A stretch of DNA of 56,505 nt, from NCBI RefSeq assembly GCF_022234545.1, contig NZ_JAIEUI010000033.1, positions 1-56,505 of the forward strand, read 5' to 3'. This DNA is from Paenibacillus piscarius. Lineage in GTDB: Bacteria; Bacillota; Bacilli; Paenibacillales; Paenibacillaceae. Under the pieces are notes generated by a model. The model saw only the letters and a list, made by a program, of their open reading frames with translations. It had not been told where the DNA came from and made no database searches. Position numbers and translations under genes: made by a program. Positions 49,812 through 56,505 of the stretch are shown here, piece after piece. Every line of letters starts with the position of its first letter. Position 1 is the stretch's first letter.

Positions 49812-52163
49812 GTGTTCCTGACTATTCTCAAAAAGGATTTGCGGCGTAAAAAGGTAATGAATTCCGTTCTGCTCATCCTGATTATCCTGGCTTCCACGCT
49901 TGCTGCAAGCAGCGCCAGCCTGATGTACTCCACCTCCAGTGCATTGGACAGCTTCATTAAGAGCAGCAAGGTGGCGGATCTGAATATCACGCTGGCGAAC
50001 CAGCCCGAGTATCATTCGGCGGTGCAGGGCTGGGTGAAGCATGAGGAGAAGGTGGCCAGCGTCCATACCCAGCATCAAGTAAGCATCTCACTGGATCAGA
50101 TTATGATGCCTGAGGGGCGGAAAAGCTTCAGCGGCAACATAAGCTTTGCTCTGTCGGCTGTACCGGAAGAGGTGAACCTGACCTTCGATGAAGAGGATAG
50201 GCCTTATACGTTACAGCAAGGTGAGATTGGGCTGCCGGCCAGTCTGATGCTGAGCAGTGGTGTCCAGCCGGGAGAGCAAATGAAGCTCCGAATCGGCGAG
50301 ACCACGCGGACGTTCACGGTTAGCGGCTACTTCAAAGATGCCTTCATGGGGGCAGACCTGCTGGGTCTGAAGCGCATCCTGTTGTCTGCCGGAGATTTCC
50401 GCGAAATCGAGCACATGCTGCCCCAAGACCGGTGGATGACGCTCTGGAGTTTCGTTGCTGCTCCGGGTGTGCCATCTGCGGATATATCGGCTTCTTTTGC
50501 GAATAGTGATTTGCCGGTTAATTTCGAGGTTGACATGGCGCTGGTCAAAATGACTTATATGACGGACCGAATCCTCTCTGCGATGATGTTCGCCATCAGT
50601 CTGTTCCTGATCTTCATTGCGCTGCTGACTCTGCGGTTCACGATTGTCTCCACCCTGCAGGAGGAATATAAGGAGATCGGCGTGATGAAGGCCATCGGCT
50701 TCCGCAGCTACGCGATCAAGCGGCTCTATCTGACCAAGTATTTAGGGCTTGCTTGTATAGGTGGCGTCCTTGGGCTTGGCATCAGCATACCGCTGACCGG
50801 GATGATGTCCCGCAAAACTTCGCAGTATATGATTCTGCCCGGGGGCAGTGTCAGTCTAATGGTATCGGTGCTTAGCATTGCGGCAATGATCGCGTTCATT
50901 CTGTTGTTCTGTGTATTGTGTATGCGCAAGATCAACAAGGCTTCGGCCATCGATGCCATCCGGCAAGGCCAGACCGGCGAACGCTTCAAGGCATCCCGCC
51001 GCATTCATCTGCATACCAGCCGCTTCCTGCCGCCTGCGCTCTTCCTGGCGCTCAGTGATGTGCTGAACCGGATCAAGAGCTACACTTCCCTGATCCTGAC
51101 GCTGATCCTAAGCTCAGCGATCATCCTGATTCCTGTCAATCTTACGAATACCATCGTCACTCCTAAATTTCTGCAATATTTCGGTACGGTCGGCGCGGAT
51201 TTTTATACCAAAACTGTGGTGGCAGAGAAGACAGTCGAGCAGATTCAGCAGGACAAGGCGGACATCGTACAGCGCTTGAAGGAACAAGGCTCTGATGTTA
51301 CACTGGCCGCGAATTATGCGGTGATGACCAAATATATCTCGGATAACGGGCAGGATAACCGGCGGATCAACGGCCAGAAGAATGACCGGAATGAGTCCGT
51401 AGATATTCTGGAGGGCACAGCCCCGCTCCTGAAGAATGAAATCGCCATTACCACAGTGATGTCTGAGCGGTATGGCAAGCAGGTGGGCGACCCGATCCAA
51501 TTCGAAATTGACGGGGTGCAGAGCAGCTTCATCGTGAGCGGTCTGTTCCAGACCATATCTAATGAGGGATACGGTGTCTGGATTGCCCGGGATTATGAGC
51601 CGAAGATGGTATCGGCTTATATGTTCTCCGGTAATCTGAACGCTCCATTGGAGAAGAAGGCTGAGGTCATGAAGGCGATTCAGCAGCAGTTCAGCGAACA
51701 GGGTATCAAGACGTCAATGGAGATGCTTGGGGAGATCACCGGCGGCTTCATGGACCAGCTCCATAGCATCAACGCTCTGCTTACAATGATTATCTGCATC
51801 ATTACGTTCTTCATTACCAGTCTGTTCGTCCGGCTGATGATTGCGAAGGAAGTTCACGGCATAGCAGTGATGAAAAGCATCGGCTTCACCAATTCCGCCA
51901 TCCGGCGGTGGCAGGCGCTGCGTATTCTGATCATCATGGCAGCCTCCCTGATCCTGGGCGTGACTGCTGCGAATACCCTTGGCGGGAGCCTGCTCGGCCT
52001 CATCTTCCGGATCTTCGGTCTAACAAGGCTTGAGCTGAATATTCTTCCGCTTCAGGTCTACCTGCTCTATCCGCTGCTGATTCTGGCGGTTGTCATGCTG
52101 GCTGTCTACACCAGCTGCGGCCAGATCAAACGCGTACAAATCTGGAATATGAATAAGGAATAG
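49812..52163 (+). CDS. ABC transporter permease with two FtsX domains
   Basis: A 783-aa membrane protein: span at ~15-35, extracytoplasmic domain (~40-240), three spans (~245-385) of a first FtsX domain, a further span (~425-445), second extracytoplasmic domain (~450-640), and three last spans (~650-770) of a second FtsX domain. This MacB/BceB-like duplicated layout is common in exporters and antimicrobial-peptide resistance or lipoprotein-related complexes. The frame opens at TTG 49791; AAAGGAG at 49797-49803 points to GTG 49812. It is followed by its ATPase and a two-component system in one direction. Confidence 0.9.
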   Translation: MFLTILKKDLRRKKVMNSVLLILIILASTLAASSASLMYSTSSALDSFIKSSKVADLNITLANQPEYHSAVQGWVKHEEKVASVHTQHQVSISLDQIMMPEGRKSFSGNISFALSAVPEEVNLTFDEEDRPYTLQQGEIGLPASLMLSSGVQPGEQMKLRIGETTRTFTVSGYFKDAFMGADLLGLKRILLSAGDFREIEHMLPQDRWMTLWSFVAAPGVPSADISASFANSDLPVNFEVDMALVKMTYMTDRILSAMMFAISLFLIFIALLTLRFTIVSTLQEEYKEIGVMKAIGFRSYAIKRLYLTKYLGLACIGGVLGLGISIPLTGMMSRKTSQYMILPGGSVSLMVSVLSIAAMIAFILLFCVLCMRKINKASAIDAIRQGQTGERFKASRRIHLHTSRFLPPALFLALSDVLNRIKSYTSLILTLILSSAIILIPVNLTNTIVTPKFLQYFGTVGADFYTKTVVAEKTVEQIQQDKADIVQRLKEQGSDVTLAANYAVMTKYISDNGQDNRRINGQKNDRNESVDILEGTAPLLKNEIAITTVMSERYGKQVGDPIQFEIDGVQSSFIVSGLFQTISNEGYGVWIARDYEPKMVSAYMFSGNLNAPLEKKAEVMKAIQQQFSEQGIKTSMEMLGEITGGFMDQLHSINALLTMIICIITFFITSLFVRLMIAKEVHGIAVMKSIGFTNSAIRRWQALRILIIMAASLILGVTAANTLGGSLLGLIFRIFGLTRLELNILPLQVYLLYPLLILAVVMLAVYTSCGQIKRVQIWNMNKE

Positions 52164-52176
52164 GGAGGAATACAGA

Positions 52177-52953
52177 ATGGCAGCCGTATTGGAAGTAACC
52201 AATCTATGCAAGACCTATATCGTCAATAAAAAGCAGAATCATGTGCTGCGCAATATTAATTTCACGCTTCATGCCGGGGAGTTCGTATCCGTGATGGGGC
52301 CGTCCGGTTCCGGCAAGTCCACGCTGCTCTATACCGTCAGCGGGATGGACCGGCTTACGGCCGGGGAGGTGGTGTTCGACGGACAACGGCTTACCCAGCT
52401 CAGCGAGACCGGTATGGCGGAGCTGCGGCTGCATAAGATGGGCTTCATCTTTCAGCAGATGCATATGCTGAGCAATCTCTCAGTCTATGATAATATTATT
52501 CTATCCGGTTACCAGGCGCTGGCCGGGGGAGGAGGCGGACGCACCCGCAGCGGGGTTAATCAATATGCCGATGAGCTGATGCGCAAGCTGAACATTATTG
52601 AGACTGCGGCCCATGACATTACCGAGGTATCCGGCGGACAGCTCCAGCGGGCCTGTATCTGCCGGGCGCTGATCAACGAGCCTGCAGTACTGTTCGCTGA
52701 CGAGCCGACGGGTGCGCTCAACTCCAAAGCCGCCCAGGAGGTAATGTCCGAGCTGGGCCGGATTAACCGTGAAGGAATGACGATCATGATCGTCACTCAC
52801 GATGTGAAGGTAGCCGCCCAGAGCGATAAAGTATTGTATATGGTGGACGGCAATATCCAGGGCGAGCATATTCTGGGCAAATATTCGCCGGAACAAGGAT
52901 TAAGAGAACGGGAGCATAGCCTGACGGGCTGGCTGATGGAGATGGGCTGGTAA
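52177..52953 (+). CDS. ABC transporter ATP-binding protein
   Basis: A 258-aa ATPase of the MacB/LolD/BceA class: Walker A GPSGSGKS (41-48), signature VSGGQLQRACICRAL, Walker B VLFADEPTGALN, switch His in VTHD. It carries a short Gly-rich insert (AGGGGGRTRSG, ~113-123) before the signature helix, which is unusual for the class. It lies 13 bases after the permease with GGGAGGAAT before the start, and 26 bases before the response regulator. Confidence 0.93.
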   Translation: MAAVLEVTNLCKTYIVNKKQNHVLRNINFTLHAGEFVSVMGPSGSGKSTLLYTVSGMDRLTAGEVVFDGQRLTQLSETGMAELRLHKMGFIFQQMHMLSNLSVYDNIILSGYQALAGGGGGRTRSGVNQYADELMRKLNIIETAAHDITEVSGGQLQRACICRALINEPAVLFADEPTGALNSKAAQEVMSELGRINREGMTIMIVTHDVKVAAQSDKVLYMVDGNIQGEHILGKYSPEQGLREREHSLTGWLMEMGW

Positions 52954-52979
52954 CGCAGGATACAGCAGGAGGAGAGCGT

Positions 52980-53660
52980 GTGGCCGACATTCTGATTATT
53001 GAGGACAATGCGGAGCTGGCGGAGGTGATGAAGGATTTTTTGCAGGCGGAGGGGTATTCGGTGTTCATTGCCGGTTCAGGAGAAGACGGGCTGGCCTATC
53101 TGGAGGCGAACGTCGTCAAGCTGCTGCTGCTCGATATTATGCTGCCGGAGCTGGATGGCTTCGCGATCTGCAGGCTGGCCAGGGAGAAGTTCAATCTGCC
53201 GATCCTGATTATGAGTGCGCGCCACGGGGACGAGAGTAAGATCATCGGCCTTGAGCTGGGTGCGGACGACTATCTGGAGAAGCCCTTCTCCGTTCCTCTG
53301 CTGACCGCCAAGGTCAAGGCACATCTGCGCCGCAGCTATGATATGAACGAAGACAAGCTGCTGCTGACCGATGGCGACCTGACGGTGAACCGGACCTCAA
53401 TGACCGTATACCGGCACGGCCAGCCGCTTGTTATGACGGCGAAGGAATACGAGCTGCTGGTGGTGCTGCTTGGCAACAGGGGCAAGGCGCTGCGCAAGGA
53501 GTGGCTGTTCCAGCAGGTGTGGGGCGCTGACAGCTTCAGTGAGCCCTCCACACTGACTGTACATATGAACAAGCTGCGGGATAAAATCGAGCATAACCCC
53601 AAAGAGCCGCAGCGCATCGTGACCGTCTGGGGCGTGGGGTATAAATATGAAGGTATATAA
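52980..53660 (+). CDS. OmpR-family response regulator
   Basis: A 226-aa regulator starting at GTG behind AGGAGGAGAG. The receiver has E8/D9, D52 (LLDIMLP), S79 (MSA instead of the usual LTA) and K101 (DDYLEKPF). The winged helix (~130-225) ends in VWGVGYKYEG. Its last 14 bases overlap the kinase gene. It probably controls the ABC genes of this operon, inferred from linkage. Confidence 0.93.
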   Translation: MADILIIEDNAELAEVMKDFLQAEGYSVFIAGSGEDGLAYLEANVVKLLLLDIMLPELDGFAICRLAREKFNLPILIMSARHGDESKIIGLELGADDYLEKPFSVPLLTAKVKAHLRRSYDMNEDKLLLTDGDLTVNRTSMTVYRHGQPLVMTAKEYELLVVLLGNRGKALRKEWLFQQVWGADSFSEPSTLTVHMNKLRDKIEHNPKEPQRIVTVWGVGYKYEGI

Positions 53661-54933
53661 CCGGCTGATTCTCTGGACACTGCTCACCGGGCTTACGGTG
53701 ATTGCTGCTCTAAATGTTTATGTATCTTACCGGGAGGCAGCGGCTCCAAGCAAGGCGTACCGGGTGGAAATCAACCGGATTCTGGATCAGGCGGAGCGGG
53801 GAGAGCGGCCAGAGGATATAGTCCTGGATCAGAACGATTATACATATGTGAACGGGTTAAGCTGGATCGGCAGAGAGGCGGAGCCGGAGGAGGTTCAGCG
53901 GTTTTTTGACGGCGTGGGGGTCGCGGATCGTAATGAATTTATGGTCAAGCCGGTCTATGCGCAGCAGCAATTGACGGGATACCTGCGCTTCACTTACCGG
54001 ATGCCGGGACCGGACGAACGGATCTATGGGGTGATGAATCTGCTGCTGTTCACCGTATTCGGCGCAGTGCTGGCACTATTGCTATACATCCGCAGGCAGA
54101 TTCTACAGCCCTTCCAATCCTTGCAGGAGTTGCCCTACGAGCTGTCCAGAGGCCAAGTGATCCCAGGGTTGAGGGAGCACCGGAGCCGGTTCTTCGGGCG
54201 CTTCATCTGGGGGCTGGACCTGCTGCGCCAGACACTGGAGAGCCAGAAGCAGACCAATCTCCGCCTGGAAAAAGACCGCCAGACACTCGTCGCCTCCCTC
54301 TCGCATGAGCTGAAAACCCCCATCGCCACGATCCGGCTCTATGCCAGCGCCCTCGGCGGCAGCCTGTATGACAGCGAAGCGAAGCGCCAGGCGGCCGCGC
54401 GGCAGATCGGGCAGCAAGCGGAGCAGATGGAGCAACTGATCGGCGGTATAATTACCGCATCTGTCTCCTCCTTGCAGGAGATGGAGGTTGTTCGGGGGGA
54501 ATTCTATATCAGCGAAGTGATGAGCCGGCTGCTGGGTAATCATAAGGAACGCCTGGAGCTGCTGAAGCTGGAGCTGAAGGTCGGAGCTTACCGGGACAAG
54601 CTGCTGCTGGGGGATCAGGAGCGGCTGCTGGAGGTGCTGAACAATCTTGTCGGGAATGCCATCAAGTACGGGGACGGCAAATCCATCGCGGTGACCTTCC
54701 GGGAGGAGGATTACCGCCAGCTCATTATAATAGAGAATTCAGGAGAGCCGCTGTTGCCGGGTGAGCTGCCCTACATCTTCACCAGCTTCTGGCGCGGGTC
54801 GAACGCAGACGGGAAGCCGGGCAACGGCCTCGGCCTCTTCATCTGTAAGCAACTGCTGCAGAAGATGGGTGGCGATATTTTCGCCGAGCCGCTGGAACGG
54901 GGGATGCGGTTTGTATTGGTGCTGCGGTATTAG
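53647..54933 (+). CDS. Sensor histidine kinase
   Basis: A 428-aa kinase with spans at ~8-26 and ~128-148 around a ~100-residue outer domain, an atypical HAMP-like linker, and the H-box SLSHELKTPIATIR with H220. The ATPase domain has NNLVGNAIKYG and a GNGLGLFICKQ G2 box, but the G1 box is degenerate: IENSGEP where DxGxG is expected. Activity may still be possible, as some kinases tolerate this. It is the last gene of the four-gene permease-ATPase-regulator-kinase operon. Confidence 0.9.
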   Translation: MKVYNRLILWTLLTGLTVIAALNVYVSYREAAAPSKAYRVEINRILDQAERGERPEDIVLDQNDYTYVNGLSWIGREAEPEEVQRFFDGVGVADRNEFMVKPVYAQQQLTGYLRFTYRMPGPDERIYGVMNLLLFTVFGAVLALLLYIRRQILQPFQSLQELPYELSRGQVIPGLREHRSRFFGRFIWGLDLLRQTLESQKQTNLRLEKDRQTLVASLSHELKTPIATIRLYASALGGSLYDSEAKRQAAARQIGQQAEQMEQLIGGIITASVSSLQEMEVVRGEFYISEVMSRLLGNHKERLELLKLELKVGAYRDKLLLGDQERLLEVLNNLVGNAIKYGDGKSIAVTFREEDYRQLIIIENSGEPLLPGELPYIFTSFWRGSNADGKPGNGLGLFICKQLLQKMGGDIFAEPLERGMRFVLVLRY

Positions 54934-54971
54934 GCAGAGATTAGGAGAGAATATGCGAGGAGGAGATTGCA

Positions 54972-55808
54972 ATGAATGGCCTGATTGAACTGAGACCGGA
55001 GGAATATCCTGCGGTTTATGATTTTTACAATGTTAAGAAGCAGCATATTCCCGCCTTATCCGTCCTGCTCGGGAACTACCCCGGGCGGGTATTTGCCGAT
55101 CATACCGAAGCACCGACACTGGCAATAGTATGGGCTACGGGGAGATGGATGTATGCTGCGGGAGATATCAGTTCAGAGATGAACCGGGTGAAGCTGGAGA
55201 GCTTTTTGCAGACAGTGGTCGTCCCTGATTGCCGGCATAGGCAAGAGAAGGGGTTCGAGATCTATACGGATGATCATGAGGGATCGACGGCACTATTCAC
55301 GCGGGGACTTGCGGAACTTACAGTGGATAGACATCTGGAGTCGGTCTATGAATTCAACAGGGAACGCTTCTATCAGCGTAATGATAGAGTTGCTGCGGAC
55401 TCCTTGCCTGCTGAGGTAACTGTTGTATATGAGGAATTTCCGCTTCTGGGTTCGGAGGTTCATGGTGCGTCTGCAAGAAATGACAGGTTCATTGGGCGGA
55501 CAGCCACAGGTGCTGTGTTGAAGGTCCGGGATCAGGTCATCTCCATCTGTAAAAATAACGGCTTCATAGTAGAGAACAGGTACTTCATTGATGTGGACAC
55601 TCATGCCGAATCGGAGCGCGGTAAGGGCTATGCTACACTCGCTGCTGCTTCGCTAATTAATCATTATCTGGCCCGAGGCATGATTCCCTTATGGGAAACT
55701 ACTCACCAGAACATCGCTTCACATAAGCTCGCGCTGCGGCTTGGCTTCGAGCCGGTGGAGAGCTATCCGGTGTTTGCTTTTGTGATGGAAGAGAATAGTA
55801 CCTGTTAA
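54972..55808 (+). CDS. GNAT-fold acetyltransferase (two-domain type)
   Basis: A 278-aa protein. The N-terminal half resembles the non-catalytic GNAT-like domain of the 'GNAT acetyltransferase' family, and the C-terminal half carries the acetyl-CoA site FIDVDTHAESERGKGYATLA and TTHQNIASHKLALRLGFEPVESYPVF. The start has GGAGGAGA. It lies 38 bases after the kinase gene and may be weakly co-transcribed, although its base composition is AT-richer. The substrate is unknown. Confidence 0.82.
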   Translation: MNGLIELRPEEYPAVYDFYNVKKQHIPALSVLLGNYPGRVFADHTEAPTLAIVWATGRWMYAAGDISSEMNRVKLESFLQTVVVPDCRHRQEKGFEIYTDDHEGSTALFTRGLAELTVDRHLESVYEFNRERFYQRNDRVAADSLPAEVTVVYEEFPLLGSEVHGASARNDRFIGRTATGAVLKVRDQVISICKNNGFIVENRYFIDVDTHAESERGKGYATLAAASLINHYLARGMIPLWETTHQNIASHKLALRLGFEPVESYPVFAFVMEENSTC

Positions 55809-55826
55809 GCCAAAGGAGCGATAGTG

Positions 55827-56381
55827 ATGAAGAGGTTAGTGATCCTTACCATAGGTAAAACGCATAGCGGGAAGACCACATTTGCCAGAGCATTAGAGCA
55901 GAGCTTACCGGAATCGGTTGTGATTGACCGCGATGATCTTGCTGAGTTTATCAACACTCACTATACAAATATGCTGCCGAAGCATGGAACGAATACGCTC
56001 AAGGATGCGCTGACCCGGACGATTGTGGATCATGCCGTCCATCAGTCGGAGCGGCATCTTATTATGTGTAACGCTAACCGTAATCGGGAAGGCCGTCTGC
56101 GTCTGCTCGATTGGTTTCACCAGAAGGGATTCGTTAGTATACTTGTATATTTCGATCTTCCCGACGAGATGCTGTATTCACGAATAGCGGGTAGCCAGCG
56201 CAGTACAGCGATTCTTAGAAAATCAGCCAGCTTCGATGTAGTGCTGAACCGGCAGATTGCGGATTCACAGAAGGGACTGGCTGAGCCGCCAACCGGGAGT
56301 GAGGTGGAGCATCTGTTTGTCATTCGGGACAGCGAAGAAGTACCAGAAGTTATAAAGAAGATCGTTCAGATCGCTCATTAG
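55827..56381 (+). CDS. Small P-loop ATPase/kinase (zeta-toxin/AAA-33-like)
   Basis: A 184-aa P-loop protein with Walker A GKTHSGKT (10-17), an aspartate pair in VIDRDDLAEF (~33-42) and lid-type arginines later (NRNREGRLRLL), like small-molecule kinases of the AAA-33/zeta-toxin/adenylate kinase-like group. The substrate is unknown. AAAGGAGCG points to ATG 55827 rather than GTG 55824. It follows the GNAT gene by 18 bases, probably as one transcript. No antitoxin-like gene adjoins it, so a toxin role is unlikely. Confidence 0.78.
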   Translation: MKRLVILTIGKTHSGKTTFARALEQSLPESVVIDRDDLAEFINTHYTNMLPKHGTNTLKDALTRTIVDHAVHQSERHLIMCNANRNREGRLRLLDWFHQKGFVSILVYFDLPDEMLYSRIAGSQRSTAILRKSASFDVVLNRQIADSQKGLAEPPTGSEVEHLFVIRDSEEVPEVIKKIVQIAH

Positions 56382-56414
56382 CAGAGAGACGTTTGCACCG
56401 GATGGACTGGATAG

Positions 56415-56505
56415 CGGCACACAGGCGGAATGTAGTCGAAAACCGACCAGATTGGGCGCTGCGGAGGTGCGTGGTCCAAATGTAGTCGAAAAACCGACCA
56501 GATTG
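56415..56505. repeat. Two units of palindromic repeat family 1 at the window end
   Basis: TGTAGTCG-AAAA-CCGACCA at 56431 and 56481, 50 bp apart (one A missing in the first loop), joined by GATTGGGCGCTGCGGAGGTG and CGTGG. The layout is that of the other arrays but the arms have drifted in parallel (GTAATCGG to GTAGTCG, CCGATTAC to CCGACCA), so pairing is mostly kept. The array continues beyond the window edge. Confidence 0.85.

Noticed and set aside
55827..56381. Zeta-type toxin of a toxin-antitoxin pair
   Set aside because: The P-loop kinase lacks an adjacent small antitoxin-like gene; the upstream neighbour is an acetyltransferase.

Overview
The window looks like a chromosome segment of a Gram-positive, moderately GC-rich Bacillota, most likely Paenibacillus. 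The reasons are strong AGGAGG-type ribosome sites with many GTG/TTG starts, two T-box leaders, OmpR-type regulators paired with FtsX-type ABC exporters, a GH64 glucanase carrying CBM56, a 7TM-DISM hybrid kinase, and a class I lysyl-tRNA synthetase. The genus is inferred from gene content and style, not from a marker gene.

Layout. 1-165: the 3' end of a group II intron (domains V/VI) cut by the window edge, then one copy of a palindromic repeat. 168-3844: a HIT protein with a transposase-type tail, a membrane metallophosphoesterase, and a MarR/NmrA pair. 3919-8053: a two-component system followed by an ABC permease/ATPase pair; a ~215-bp foldback element sits between them and supplies the kinase stop codon. 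8128-11259: uronate catabolism (fructuronate reductase-type SDR, GntR regulator, UxaC) around a 44-bp near-perfect palindrome. 11329-11747: eight tandem copies of a 51-bp palindromic unit. 11776-16910: AraC regulator and an operon of three Gfo/Idh/MocA oxidoreductases plus a TIM-barrel isomerase/epimerase. 16993-24933: MsrA, secreted beta-1,3-glucanase, beta-propeller-like protein, Nudix, HAD phosphatase, T-box/thrS, GNAT.

24954-31845 is the most striking system: a promoter, a strongly folded leader and three overlapping or closely spaced genes that look like the Wadjet/MksBEF SMC-type complex (JetA, JetB and a 1495-aa JetC). No JetD/MksG nuclease gene is in the window. 31886-43942 holds an aldo/keto reductase, a double-TPM secreted membrane protein, a kinase carrying two different histidine-kinase cores, an adenosine deaminase-like protein, a phosphodiester glycosidase-family protein, and a LysR/MetE-like pair. 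43951-49401 is a translation-quality cluster: T-box-controlled class I LysRS, a YebC/YeeI-type protein and an AlaX editing protein, with a TSUP transporter and a GNAT. 49812-54933 is a second ABC exporter/two-component module in the opposite order to the first. The window closes with a GNAT and a small P-loop kinase.

Two unrelated repeat families, each with a period of about 51-52 bp and a hairpin with an A-rich loop, lie in six intergenic loci: family 1 at 111-151, 11329-11747, 49484-49680 and 56415-56505; family 2 at 20371-20512 and 44345-44437. I saw no CRISPR array, tRNA, rRNA or prophage genes.
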